Shown: positions 1 through 8,968, counted from the first letter of the stretch. The stretch: 42,381 nt of DNA from Hyphomicrobiaceae bacterium (GCA_025351355.1 JANXWC010000047.1:1-42381), one strand, 5' to 3'. Notes: generated by a model from the sequence alone, not told the origin. Made by a program: numbers and translations.

Positions 1-35
1 CTAAGGGATTTTTTGCAAACAAAAGGATTTCACCG

Positions 36-989
36 ATGAAACATATTCGATCGATTGTTTTGGCAAGTTATTTTTTAGGTCTTTTCTCCCTCTCCGTCGC
101 CGCGGAAAAAGCGGTAACCCTCGAAAAAGTGGATGTTGCCTGCGACATCACAGTTGCCGGTAAGTGCCGCGACCTTGACGCTATCGTATTTGTTCACGGC
201 ATTTGGGGAAGCAACGAAACGTTTTTAAACACGACCACTAATTTTGATTTTGTAAATCGGTTCCAAAGAACATTTAAAGGTCTTCCAAATAGAAAAATTG
301 ATATATTCAGATTGAATTATACCACAGAAATGTTGACTTGGGCAAAGCGCACCAATGGCAGCTTCAAATCCGTTGCAAAAGCCGTATTCGAAGAGATGAA
401 ACCGCTTCGAAGGGCAGAATATCGGACAATCGGATTCATAGCGCATAGCCTAGGTGGAAACGTCGTGGCCACCTACATCACACTTGTCAACGAGCAGCTT
501 GGTCATCCCCAGAGGGCGCAAAATGGGTTTGTCATCACCCTTGGCACCCCCGTAGTCGGTGTGCAAATAGCGGACATGGCATCTTGGCTCAAATCTGTTC
601 TGGGAATGTCAGACCCATTACTTGAGTCCTTGAAGAAGGATAATTTATACTTGGAAATGCTAAATGAATTTCGTGCCAGCCAAGGAGTGAAGGGTGATCG
701 GAATGGATGCCGAAGCGTGCGCCTGCATGCGGCGATCGAGGACAAATATCTGAATGTCGTGGCGGTAGTCGGTGCAGCGTCGTCAGAGGAACCAATAAGG
801 AATATAACGGACGACGTTCGCGCGTTCAGCCTTGATCACATCGCACTTGCAAAACCTGCCGACGTGCAGTCCCCAATTTACAAATGGGTAATCAAGGCAG
901 CGGAGCAGGACCTCAGTGACATTGACCTTTTTCACCTGAATAACGGTCCTCAATATTGCAAACGAATCCCGTTCTTACGCGAGAAGTGA
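36..989 (+). CDS. Secreted alpha/beta hydrolase (lipase/esterase-like)
   Basis: This is a predicted exported serine hydrolase of the alpha/beta-hydrolase fold, 317 residues long. Residues 1-23 form a signal peptide (basic start, hydrophobic core, VAA before EKA). The oxyanion strand reads VFVHGIWG at about 51-58. The nucleophile elbow is AHSLGG with Ser138, and a likely catalytic His is His268 in SLDHIAL. An ester or lipid substrate follows from the family; the actual substrate is unknown. AAGGATTT lies 8 nt before the ATG. The gene is visibly richer in A and T than its neighbours and stands alone, facing a minus-strand gene, which suggests horizontal acquisition. The sequence left of it is outside the window, so an operon partner cannot be excluded. 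Confidence 0.72.
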   Translation: MKHIRSIVLASYFLGLFSLSVAAEKAVTLEKVDVACDITVAGKCRDLDAIVFVHGIWGSNETFLNTTTNFDFVNRFQRTFKGLPNRKIDIFRLNYTTEMLTWAKRTNGSFKSVAKAVFEEMKPLRRAEYRTIGFIAHSLGGNVVATYITLVNEQLGHPQRAQNGFVITLGTPVVGVQIADMASWLKSVLGMSDPLLESLKKDNLYLEMLNEFRASQGVKGDRNGCRSVRLHAAIEDKYLNVVAVVGAASSEEPIRNITDDVRAFSLDHIALAKPADVQSPIYKWVIKAAEQDLSDIDLFHLNNGPQYCKRIPFLREK

Positions 990-1172
990 ATAATTTGTTC
1001 TCGGCTTCGAGATCGCCGACATCCGCACTCCGTTTCCGGACATTGGCCAACCGCAAACAATGTCGGCATCAGAACTATAATTCCGACGGCACGGATGGTC
1101 GTGGCATCGTTTGCTGGAGCCCCGAGCCAAGCATCGCATTTCACTACATTGCTGTGCGCACAGCGAAATACG

Positions 1173-2147
1173 TCACGTCGGATTGATGCCGGCTTTGGTG
1201 ATGATGGCGCGCCATTTGGGGACTTCGTCGCGGATGCGTTGGGCCATGCCGTCGGCGCCGTGGGCTATGACTTCAAAACCATTGGTCTGCAGCTGTTCGG
1301 CCACGACGGGTTCGCGGAGAATGGCAAGCACCGCACTCTCCAGTGCGTCGACGATCGCCTGCGGAAGCTTGGCTGGGGCGAGGAATGATTGGAACGTATC
1401 GGTCACGAAATCGGCGTAGCCGAGTTCGGTCATCGTCGGCACGTCCTTGAGATCGAACCAACGATTGCGGCTGGTCACGGCAAGCGGCTTCAGCTGACCA
1501 CCAGCGATCAGCGCATGCGCCGGCGGCAACGATACGCACGCGACGGGCACCGAATTGCTCAACAACGCTTGGATGGCCGGACCGGCGCCGTTGTAGGACA
1601 CGTGGACCATCTCAAAGCCGGCCGCCAGCTTGAGCAATTCGCCTGATAGATGCGGGGTCGTGCCAATGCCGGGGCTGGCATAGACGAGAGCTTTGGAATC
1701 GGCTTTGGCGCGGCGGACGATATCGGCCATCGACGTGATGCCCGATGCGGGCGTCGCAAGAAACACGTTCGGGGAGGTGCCGAGTTCGGCAATGGGGGTA
1801 AAATCAGTGGCCGGATTGTAAGGCACGTTCTTGTAAAGCGCGGGATTGACGACGAGCGCACTCGACATGATCATCAGCGTGTAGCCATCGGGTTCGGCAT
1901 GGGACACGAGGCTCATGCCGATATTGCCACCAGCGCCCGGACGATTATCCACGACGAACGTGCCGTTGAAGCGTTCGCCAAGGCGCGCCGCCACGAGGCG
2001 TGCCATGATGTCGGTTGGCCCGCCGGGCGCGAATGGAACGACGATCCTGACCGTGCGCTCAGGGTATGCGGCAGCCGAGCCGCGGCTGCCCATCGCCGCC
2101 AGGGCTGCGGTGGCCAACAGGACACTGCGTCGCGTGACTGCTTTCAT
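1173..2147 (-). CDS. Tripartite tricarboxylate transporter substrate-binding protein (TctC/Bug family)
   Basis: This is a periplasmic solute-binding protein of the Bug/TctC family, about 324 residues, the usual family length. The start at 2147 is preferred because AGGGGAC precedes it and it begins a typical export signal (MKAVTRRSVLLATAALAAMG, also a weak twin-arginine type). After the signal come the hallmark segments TVRIVVPFAPGGPTDIMAR and NRPGAGGNIG, which shape the ligand pocket. No TctA/TctB membrane partners are nearby; orphan Bug proteins are common in proteobacteria, and their ligands are small carboxylates in known cases. The gene is divergent from the acyl-CoA operon at 2452, and the roughly 300-nt gap between them presumably holds both promoters. 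The ligand cannot be read from the sequence. Confidence 0.9.
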   Translation of the reverse strand: MKAVTRRSVLLATAALAAMGSRGSAAAYPERTVRIVVPFAPGGPTDIMARLVAARLGERFNGTFVVDNRPGAGGNIGMSLVSHAEPDGYTLMIMSSALVVNPALYKNVPYNPATDFTPIAELGTSPNVFLATPASGITSMADIVRRAKADSKALVYASPGIGTTPHLSGELLKLAAGFEMVHVSYNGAGPAIQALLSNSVPVACVSLPPAHALIAGGQLKPLAVTSRNRWFDLKDVPTMTELGYADFVTDTFQSFLAPAKLPQAIVDALESAVLAILREPVVAEQLQTNGFEVIAHGADGMAQRIRDEVPKWRAIITKAGINPT

Positions 2148-2451
2148 AGTGTGTCCCCTGCATTCCCGGTATGGGCTTTCGCAACGTAGACATGGCACTT
2201 GTTGCGTCAATCGTTGAATTCAACTCCGCGAATTCCGGCGGCGCTGGCCGAACTGATGAAGCGGTCCGCGCCTTGTGGCCAGCCCGTCGAGGCGTTATCG
2301 TTTAATAACTGGCTACAGATCCGATTGAGACTGATCGACCGGTCGATTTGCGTGCGCGGATTGGCAGGACGCTCGGTCGTCGTCACAGGGGCGGCAGCGG
2401 GTGGCGATTGCGTTGCAGATTCCATGAGTCCCAGTCGCCGAGGCAAATTGC

Positions 2452-3990
2452 ATGTCCACCGCGCCCCACAAAACTGACGATCCGGCAACGCTGATCAGCA
2501 CCCGATTGACTGACGGCGTGCTGGTGGCCACCATCGACATGCCCGGCCGCCGCATGAACGTGTTTTCGTGGGCGCTGATGGACGCGCTTGATGCGCTGAT
2601 CGATCGCATTGCGACGGACGGCACGGTCGGCAGCGCGGTCATCACGTCGGGCAAGAGTTCGTTCCTGGCCGGCGCCGATCTCGACATGGTGCGTGGCTTC
2701 ACGACGGCAGCGACGACGCTGTCGCGCGACGAATTACGGGCGATGACGGGCCGGCTCGGTCGCTTGTTCGTGCGATTGGAAGCGCTGGCGAAGCCGACGG
2801 TCGCGGCGATCAACGGACTGGCATTCGGCGGTGGACTGGAACTCACCATGGCGTGCACGTGCCGCATCGTCGCAGACAGTCCCGACGTGCAACTCGGCAC
2901 ACCTGAAATATTGCTGGGTCTGTTGCCCGGCGCCGGCGGCACACAGCGGCTGCCACGGTTGATCGGCACGGACAAAGGGTTGGAATATTTGCTGAGCGGC
3001 AGATCGATTGCGCCGCAAGAGGCGCTCGCGTGGGGATTAGTGGACGAACTGTCGCCGCCGCCCGAATTGCTGGCGCGCGCAAGCGTGAGGGCCAGCGAAC
3101 TTGCCATGAGCCGCCGGCGCCGCGACCTCAAGAAAAAGCTCGATCCCAAGCCGTTCGACTTCGCCGCGCCCGATATCGTGCAGACTATCGCCGACCACTA
3201 CGGTTATCCGGCTGCCGTCACTCAGCGATATCCCGCCTATCATGCTATCATTCGCGCGGTGATCGGCGGTGCCGCGTTGCAGATCGGCAAAGGCTCAGAC
3301 CACGAGATCGAATGCTTCATGGATCTGATCGGCGACCCGACCGCGGGCCGCATGATCACGACGCTGTTCATCGACCGCCAACGGGCGGACAAGTTGACGG
3401 CGCCATTTGCGCGGGCCGGCACGCCACGCGTGGTGATGCTGGCCAATGGCCCGGCGGCGCAGCAACTGACTGTGGCCTTTGCCAAAGCCAGTATTGGGCT
3501 ATTGCCGCCGCGTGCCGCTGCGACCGCAGACATGGTGATCGTGTCGCCGCATCAACAACGTGGCGATGGCAACAAATTCGTGTTGCTACAGTCGCCGCAA
3601 GAACGTGTGTCGGCGGCGTCAGGGATTTATGTGCGGGGCTCGCCGACACTGGGAACGGCTATGGAAATCGTACTCCCCGACGGCGATGAGGAGGCTCGCG
3701 CAAGGGCGTTGACGCTGGCTGCCAAATTACGCGCGACACCTTTTATCCGGCGCGGCGCGACATCGTTCCTGGCCAACCTCGTTGAGGCCGACAACAAGGC
3801 GCGTGCGGCGGGCCTGGATGACGACGGTGCGGTGATGGCCATGTCCGAGGCCGCGGTGCGGTTTGCGCTGCGCGAAGACATTGGCGACAAGGCACTGGCT
3901 GATGTGGCTGCCGTGGTCAGCGGTATTTTCCCGGCTTACGCTGGCGGACCATTCGCGACAGCCAATCGTGCGGGAAGCAAAAAAGCATGA
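2452..3990 (+). CDS. Enoyl-CoA hydratase with degenerate 3-hydroxyacyl-CoA dehydrogenase region (FadJ/FadB-like)
   Basis: The N-terminal ~200 residues are a crotonase domain. GLAFGGGLEL and GTPEILLGLLPGAGGTQRLPR carry both glutamates expected of the hydratase site, so hydration of enoyl-CoA is plausible. The rest resembles FadB/FadJ dehydrogenase remnants: SFLANLVEADNKA near 430 recalls the 'GFLVNR' end of the NAD domain, and GIFPAYAGGPF near 495 recalls the 'PPFRGGPF' C-terminus. At 512 residues it is about 200 shorter than fused FadJ. The GxGxxG nucleotide loop is not visible (RVVMLANGPAAQQ stands there), and the HFFxP segment with the catalytic His reads GIYVRGSP. I infer a hydratase with a non-catalytic remnant. 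GAGG precedes the ATG. The stop overlaps the next start as ATGA. Confidence 0.78.
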   Translation: MSTAPHKTDDPATLISTRLTDGVLVATIDMPGRRMNVFSWALMDALDALIDRIATDGTVGSAVITSGKSSFLAGADLDMVRGFTTAATTLSRDELRAMTGRLGRLFVRLEALAKPTVAAINGLAFGGGLELTMACTCRIVADSPDVQLGTPEILLGLLPGAGGTQRLPRLIGTDKGLEYLLSGRSIAPQEALAWGLVDELSPPPELLARASVRASELAMSRRRRDLKKKLDPKPFDFAAPDIVQTIADHYGYPAAVTQRYPAYHAIIRAVIGGAALQIGKGSDHEIECFMDLIGDPTAGRMITTLFIDRQRADKLTAPFARAGTPRVVMLANGPAAQQLTVAFAKASIGLLPPRAAATADMVIVSPHQQRGDGNKFVLLQSPQERVSAASGIYVRGSPTLGTAMEIVLPDGDEEARARALTLAAKLRATPFIRRGATSFLANLVEADNKARAAGLDDDGAVMAMSEAAVRFALREDIGDKALADVAAVVSGIFPAYAGGPFATANRAGSKKA

Positions 3991-4192
3991 CGCACACACC
4001 TTTTCTCTTCGTGTCCGGTGACCGCGAGACGAAGCTCGGCAACAGGTTCGCCGCCAATGCCGACGCGCTCGTCAACGCGGCGTTATTGCCTTCTGCGTCG
4101 TCGGCCTCGACGGCAAGACGCTCGACATTCCCCATCTGAAGCAGGCACAACAGTTGCTGGCACGCGCCGCCCGGCTGGCGGGACAAGGTTAG
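3987..4192 (+). pseudogene. Small frameshifted gene between two CoA-metabolism genes
   Basis: An ATG at 3987 overlaps the stop of the hydratase gene (ATGA), the usual sign of translational coupling, but its frame closes at 4139 after 50 codons. From about 4082 a second frame reads on without a stop to TAG at 4190-4192 (VIAFCVVGLDGKTLDIPHLK, then a Gln/Leu/Ala-rich helix). Joining the two frames near 4080 would give a protein of about 68 residues. I do not recognise the family. It may be a true frameshift mutation, a sequencing error, or a programmed shift; the GC-rich, non-slippery sequence makes the last least likely. The CoA-transferase gene begins 25 nt downstream. Confidence 0.45.
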
Positions 4193-4217
4193 CAGCAGCG
4201 CAATTGGATCAACCAGC

Positions 4218-5495
4218 ATGGCGTATCGTCCGACCGTCAGCGGCCCGCGGCCGAAACATGCAGCATCGCTGCAGGCGTTGGTCGGTCTATTGGCACCCGG
4301 CGAGCGCGTTTATCTGCCGGGTTCCACCGCCGAGCCACGCGGATTGACCGAGGCGCTGTGTGGGGCGGATGCGCCGCCGCTGGCCATCACTGCGAGTTAT
4401 GTGCCGGGCGTCAACGCCATTCCGTTGCAGCGCTTGCCCGAGAACACGACGTGGACCAGCATGTTCGCGCCACCTACGACAGCTGAAGCACAGGCAAGCG
4501 GCAGATATCGCCACCTGCCGATGAGTTACAGTGCATTTGGCCGCCATCTGCAGCGTGATCTGCAGTTCGATACGACGATCGTGCACGTATCGCTGCCGGA
4601 TGCCGATGGACTTTGCTCGCTTGGCCCGGCCGTCGAGTTCACGCCCGCTGCCGTGGCTAAATCGCGGCGGGTGCTGGCGGTCATGAATGCGCGCGTGCCT
4701 CGCCTCAGGCACAGTGCCTCGATGCCGTTGGCGCGCTTTGCGGCGGTGGCCGAAATCGATGCGTCGCTTTGTGCGTATGATGTCGGCGCGCCATCGCCGC
4801 AGGCCGAGGCCATCGCCAGCGTGCTCGCCGGATTCGTGCACGACGGCGCGACGTTGCAGATCGGCCTCGGCAAAGTGCCGGACGCACTGATGGCACGATT
4901 GACGGATCGACGCGGGCTGAAGTTATTCTCGGGCATGCTGTCGGACGGCGCACGAAAACTCGCTGACAGCGGCAGTCTCGATCCCGACTTCAAGCACACC
5001 TGCTGCGTCCAACTCGGCACAGCCGCTTACTACGATTGGTTGGCGGATCGCGACGATTTCGCAGTGTTGGGCTGCGACATCACGCACGCTGCTGCATCGC
5101 TGTTGCGGCTCGACCGGTTTGTCGCGGTCAATTCGGCGCTCAGTGTCGATCTGTTCGGCCAAGCTAACCTGGAGATGCTCGGCGGGCGCATGGTGAGCGG
5201 ATGTGGCGGCGCGCCGGACTATGCTGGTGGCGCAGGACTCTCGCCCGGCGGCGTCAGCATCGTCGCGCTGCCGGCAACGGGCGGCCGCGACGAAGTCACC
5301 CGCATCGTGTCGCGCCTCGACGGCATCTGCTCGCTGCCGCGCACCGCCATCGACGTCGTGGTGACCGAGCACGGCGCCGCCGATCTGCGCGGGCTGACGG
5401 TGGTCGAACGCGGTGAACGCTTGATCGCGGTCGCCGCACCGCAACACCGCGCGGCGTTAACCGAGGCGTGGCGCGCCATCGCTAAAAACCTGTAA
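4218..5495 (+). CDS. Acetyl-CoA hydrolase/transferase family protein (4-hydroxybutyrate CoA-transferase-like)
   Basis: This is a 425-residue member of the class I CoA-transferase/acetyl-CoA hydrolase family, close to the usual ~430. Recognisable blocks are YLPGSTAEPRGL near 33, an N-domain with TTIVHVSLPDADGLCSLG near 122, LQIGLGKVPDAL near 215, VNSALSVDLFGQANLEMLGG near 304-323, and the glycine-rich CGGAPDYAGGAGLSPGG. It ends with VVTEHGAADLRGLTVVERGERLIAVAAPQHR, the typical C-terminal signature. The family moves CoA between acyl-CoA and a carboxylate, or hydrolyses acyl-CoA. In relatives I recall the middle block as NSAIEVDL, with its Glu the proposed nucleophile; here Ser309 stands there. 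The ribosome site is weak, so translation may depend on coupling. It probably acts with the upstream hydratase on one acyl-CoA. Confidence 0.83.
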   Translation: MAYRPTVSGPRPKHAASLQALVGLLAPGERVYLPGSTAEPRGLTEALCGADAPPLAITASYVPGVNAIPLQRLPENTTWTSMFAPPTTAEAQASGRYRHLPMSYSAFGRHLQRDLQFDTTIVHVSLPDADGLCSLGPAVEFTPAAVAKSRRVLAVMNARVPRLRHSASMPLARFAAVAEIDASLCAYDVGAPSPQAEAIASVLAGFVHDGATLQIGLGKVPDALMARLTDRRGLKLFSGMLSDGARKLADSGSLDPDFKHTCCVQLGTAAYYDWLADRDDFAVLGCDITHAAASLLRLDRFVAVNSALSVDLFGQANLEMLGGRMVSGCGGAPDYAGGAGLSPGGVSIVALPATGGRDEVTRIVSRLDGICSLPRTAIDVVVTEHGAADLRGLTVVERGERLIAVAAPQHRAALTEAWRAIAKNL

Positions 5496-5859
5496 AAATG
5501 CCAGGGCTCGATTTGGGGTTGCGAGGTTCCCTTAGCTGGCGCCGCCGTGCCCCGGGGATGGTCCGTAGAGCCCGTTTACCAACCGCTTGGCACCCGTCCC
5601 TAGCAAACACTAAAATCGCCGCCAGAATTCATTTGCGCGGCGGCGTTTGCATTAACAATGTTGGGTTGAACTCAAAGCCGTTACGCCCGGATCGGCAGGC
5701 CGCGGCATTTGGGCAACAGTGATCGGCAATTGACGCCTGCCAGATCGACTGGACAAAGCGCGGGGCCGCAAAACGAACAAGAAAAACGCTGATCGGTGAA
5801 ATGCGCCGACATGCACCAAGGGGGAAGCATAGCGCGAAGCCAATAAATGCGGGGGATAG
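5496..5859. other. Intergenic region with a weak inverted repeat
   Basis: I see no supported gene here. An inverted repeat, cgccgcc at 5617-5623 pairing with ggcggcg at 5639-5645, follows the CoA-transferase and could be a weak terminator, but only TTT follows the stem. The rest presumably holds the promoter of the metalloprotease gene. Confidence 0.4.
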
Positions 5860-6558
5860 ATGGTAAATCGACGTGTTGGTGCACTTTTGTGGTGCTGCCT
5901 TTCTGTTGCCGCTCGCGCGACTTCAGCCGAGGCACAGAATTTCATGGGTTTTGAGCTGCTGCAGTTGGAGGGCGCGACGGTCCGGTGGGCGAGTTCCAAA
6001 CCCGGAGATCCGCCGCGCGTCACCTACGCCATTGCCCGAGATACGATGAGTTTTGATAAGGCGCGGAATTGTTCGGAAATCGTGTCGATAGATACCCTGC
6101 TGGGCGCATCACATATTGAGCGCCCGCAGTTTGAGCGCGAACTGAAGGCCGCATTTGATCTATGGCAGCAGGCGGCAAATATCGAGTTTGCGGAAATTGA
6201 CGATGCCAAATCGGCCGATATTGTGATCGGCGCGCAAGCGGTCCCTACGGGTCGGGCATTTGCAAATGTCGATTACAAACCGAGCGGCGAACCGCACTCT
6301 ATTCGCCGTTCGCTCATTTGTCTCAATCCCGATCAGCCGTGGAAAATCGGTTTCGACGGAAATCTCGCCGCCTACGATCTCCGATATACGCTCGCGCACG
6401 AGATCGGCCACGCCATTGGTCTCGATCATCCCTCACCGGAAGGCCAACTGATGTCGTTCAGGTATGCAGAAAACTTCCGCCAACTACAGCCTGGCGATTT
6501 GAGCGGCGTAACCCGGATCTATGGAACCAGGAACGCCGCTCCGCCAACTCGCAACTAA
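5860..6558 (+). CDS. Secreted matrixin-type zinc metalloprotease (M10-like)
   Basis: The 232-residue product starts with a signal peptide (about 1-25, ending SAEA). The zinc site is HEIGHAIGLDH at residues 180-190, matching HExxHxxGxxH: three His ligands and Glu181 as catalytic base. Met198 in QLMSF serves as the Met-turn eight residues later. The preceding AFDLWQQAANIEFAEI and ADIVIGAQ segments match matrixin catalytic-domain topology. It ends shortly after LQPGDLSGVTRIYG, so it is essentially a single catalytic domain with no obvious pro-domain cysteine switch. It should act outside the cytoplasm; its substrate is unknown. GGGGGAT precedes the ATG. It is monocistronic, with a convergent PRC-barrel gene 24 nt downstream. 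Confidence 0.85.
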   Translation: MVNRRVGALLWCCLSVAARATSAEAQNFMGFELLQLEGATVRWASSKPGDPPRVTYAIARDTMSFDKARNCSEIVSIDTLLGASHIERPQFERELKAAFDLWQQAANIEFAEIDDAKSADIVIGAQAVPTGRAFANVDYKPSGEPHSIRRSLICLNPDQPWKIGFDGNLAAYDLRYTLAHEIGHAIGLDHPSPEGQLMSFRYAENFRQLQPGDLSGVTRIYGTRNAAPPTRN

Positions 6559-6582
6559 TAACTATGGCTCACTTGGCAGCGC

Positions 6583-7110
6583 TTATTTAGAAATCGATTT
6601 TGCAGGCGCTGTCGTCGTTGCCGTGTCGGCAACCCAGGTTGCTGCGTTATTGTCATATCTCAGTCCGGGTGAACTCTTCAGCTGATCCTTTGTCGAGCTG
6701 ATCGTCAGGTAGGCCTTGCCATCCCGCATGGTGGATTTCACCGCGTTGAACGGAACGGCGACATTGTGCTCGCCCATACCCAGGAAGCCGCCGACGCCGA
6801 CGACAAGAGCGGTTGCCTTGCCGTCTTGATCCAACAGCACGTCCATGATCTGGCCCACGGAAGCGCTCGTCTGATCATAAACCGATTGCTTGTACCAATT
6901 GGTGACCGACATGCTTTGTGCCGGTGCTGACGAAAGGACGCGAGGTGCAGCACTAGGAATCGGCGCCGGCGGTGTCTGTGCAGCCGGCGGCGGCATGTCA
7001 GAATTGGTCTTCGGTTCAGTTGAACTTTGTGGAGTTGTCGGCGCGGTTTGGGCAACAGCCAACCCGCTCATCAATGACAACGCCAAAGCGGATACGTAAA
7101 TTTTCTTCAT
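6583..7110 (-). CDS. Exported PRC-barrel domain protein
   Basis: The start at 7110 is chosen because AGGAG lies 7 nt upstream and it opens a clean signal peptide (MKKIYVSALALSLMSGLAVA before QTAP). Residues ~21-70 are a Pro/Thr/Ala/Ser-rich linker, likely disordered. From SVTNWYKQSVYDQTSASVGQIMDVLLDQDGKATALVVGVGGFLG onward the protein has the PRC-barrel pattern of a beta-barrel with a glycine-rich turn, followed by HNVAVPFNAVKST. Such periplasmic PRC-barrel proteins are frequent in Hyphomicrobiales; a role in protein-protein contacts or envelope stress is usually proposed but not established. The 175-residue length is typical. It converges on the metalloprotease gene and shares no operon. Confidence 0.82.
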   Translation of the reverse strand: MKKIYVSALALSLMSGLAVAQTAPTTPQSSTEPKTNSDMPPPAAQTPPAPIPSAAPRVLSSAPAQSMSVTNWYKQSVYDQTSASVGQIMDVLLDQDGKATALVVGVGGFLGMGEHNVAVPFNAVKSTMRDGKAYLTISSTKDQLKSSPGLRYDNNAATWVADTATTTAPAKSISK

Positions 7111-7337
7111 GAGATTGCTCCTGGATTTTGGACAAACAGTCCGAAGCACTGCGGCTTTGCGCGGTGCGGCATCGGTGCTTTTGCTCGACTATTGACAGAT
7201 CAACGAGTGACTGTCGTAGAGCCATTTCAACGCGACTTGACGAAAAACGTTCCGGTCACTCAACGGATCGTACGCCCCAGGTTGGCTGAGAAGTTCAAAG
7301 GTCGTTCCAGATTTCCCGTGGCGCGTCCGCGCGGGCG

Positions 7338-8855
7338 TCAGCGATTTATCGGCCACCCGACAGTCCTGAAGAGATCCGTAATAATAACGGCCGCGCGGTT
7401 TTCCGCAGCGCTCTTGCCGACAACGATGCGAAGCCCCACAGCACCGCTCGCCAGCGCAGAACAAATGCCCACCACGGCGCCCATCCATGGGCTGCGATGG
7501 CTTAAGGCCAACACCGACACCGTCAACGCGGCATGACCGCAAACGAGCCACAGGGAACGCGGTTGCCACACAAAGCCGATCGGCTTGTGCGCGGCGAAAG
7601 TCAGCGCCACGGTGTAAATTGCGAACGCCAACAGAAAAGCCGGGCCGGCGCTTTCGACACCGAAAGGCGTAAGGCCAAACCAAAGAAGAGCTAGAAATAA
7701 CGCATTAAGCAGCACTTCGGCTGCCACAAATGTGCCCATCCGCGCGCCGGCGACGAACGTCAGACTGATTGGCAAACTCGCCAATCTGAAAATGTTGCCG
7801 GCCAACTGCCATTGCATGAGCGGTGCGGCAGGTTTGAAGTCATCGGAGAAAAGCCATACCACCAGCCATGGCGCCAACCCGATCAACAGCAGCAGAAAAG
7901 GCCCGGCGATCGCGAGGCTCAGTTGAACCTGATCATTGACCAACCGCACCACTGCTTTCGGCGCCGCAATGACCTCGGTCATGCGGGGATAAAAGTCCGC
8001 TGACATCGATGCGAAAAGAAAGCCGATCGACTGAATGGAGATGCCCCAAGAAGCTGCCAGGAAGCCGGCGGCTGCCAGTCCGATTTCATGAGCGACGATG
8101 GCGCGCGCGACTAACAAAGTGGCATTGGCGATAAGCCCGGCCAACATGAAGACGGCGCCTAGCTTCACCATTGTGCGCCACACGTCCAGCCGCTCCAACG
8201 CTGCGCGCATCGGCACTGCCTGAATGGGAATTCTGCGGACGTAGAGGAACGCCACGGTGGTTGCCGTCAATGGCTGGATGATCAGAAACAGAACCAATCC
8301 GTCCTCGCGCTTAATCCAGACGGCAACGAGACCGACGATGGTGCCGATGATGCTTGTCAAAATGGTCGCGCGGCTGAGATCGGCGACGTGTCGAAAGCCT
8401 TGAAGTACGGCCGTCTGAGATAGCGCCAGCAAAGTGAAAAATACCGCAACGCCGACCAACCCGACCTCATATGATCGTGCAGGGTCACCGAAAACGGCGA
8501 CGGCAAGCTGCCGGCGCAATAACCAGACCGCCGACATGGCCAGCGCGCCTTGGGCCGCAAGCGAAAGCAGGAGCAGTCGGCGCACCGCCGACTGCTCGAG
8601 GCCGCCGCTGACGCGGGCAAGTTGGCGGACGCCGCTGGTGTTCATGCCGAGGCCGGCAAAAACGGCGATCGCTTCCATCAAGTTGCCGTACATGCCGAGC
8701 ACACCGACCCCCACCGGGCCCAACATCACCGCAATGACTTTCATTCGCGCGATGGTCATGACGACATTGGCAAGTTGCGCGCCACCGAGCATCATCGTCG
8801 CCCGCACGAGCCCGCGCGACGGTGCATATGACAACGCGTCTTGTTGAGAGGACAC
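7338..8855 (-). CDS. Polysaccharide/O-antigen flippase-like membrane protein (Wzx, MOP superfamily)
   Basis: This is an integral membrane protein of about 505 residues with roughly 12-14 hydrophobic segments. Its N-terminus (ATMMLGGAQLANVVMTIARM, LGPVGVGVLGMYGNLMEAI, GMNTSGVRQLA) is characteristic of Wzx/RfbX O-antigen translocases of the MATE-like MOP superfamily, which flip undecaprenyl-linked sugar units across the inner membrane. I place the start at a GTG at 8855 because AGGAAA lies about 8 nt upstream; an in-frame ATG further upstream at 8906 lacks such a site. No glycosyltransferase or polymerase genes flank it, so it is isolated from any O-antigen or capsule cluster here and the transported glycan is unknown. 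Confidence 0.85.
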   Translation of the reverse strand: MSSQQDALSYAPSRGLVRATMMLGGAQLANVVMTIARMKVIAVMLGPVGVGVLGMYGNLMEAIAVFAGLGMNTSGVRQLARVSGGLEQSAVRRLLLLSLAAQGALAMSAVWLLRRQLAVAVFGDPARSYEVGLVGVAVFFTLLALSQTAVLQGFRHVADLSRATILTSIIGTIVGLVAVWIKREDGLVLFLIIQPLTATTVAFLYVRRIPIQAVPMRAALERLDVWRTMVKLGAVFMLAGLIANATLLVARAIVAHEIGLAAAGFLAASWGISIQSIGFLFASMSADFYPRMTEVIAAPKAVVRLVNDQVQLSLAIAGPFLLLLIGLAPWLVVWLFSDDFKPAAPLMQWQLAGNIFRLASLPISLTFVAGARMGTFVAAEVLLNALFLALLWFGLTPFGVESAGPAFLLAFAIYTVALTFAAHKPIGFVWQPRSLWLVCGHAALTVSVLALSHRSPWMGAVVGICSALASGAVGLRIVVGKSAAENRAAVIITDLFRTVGWPINR

Positions 8856-8968
8856 TGCAAATTTCCTGCTGATTGACCGCGCACACCCGTCATGTCGCCG
8901 CCGCAACTGTCGTCTGAAGGGTCCACGCCACCCTTATGTCATAACCGGGCGGCCTTTGTGGCGCGAAT

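Noticed and set aside
1650-2189. Open frame antisense to the TctC gene
   Set aside because: GC-rich shadow of a well-supported gene, with Arg/His/Gly-rich translation and no ribosome site.
2313-3149. 278-codon antisense frame over the FadJ-like gene
   Set aside because: Ser/Arg/Ala-rich shadow of the crotonase domain on the other strand; no domain or start signal.
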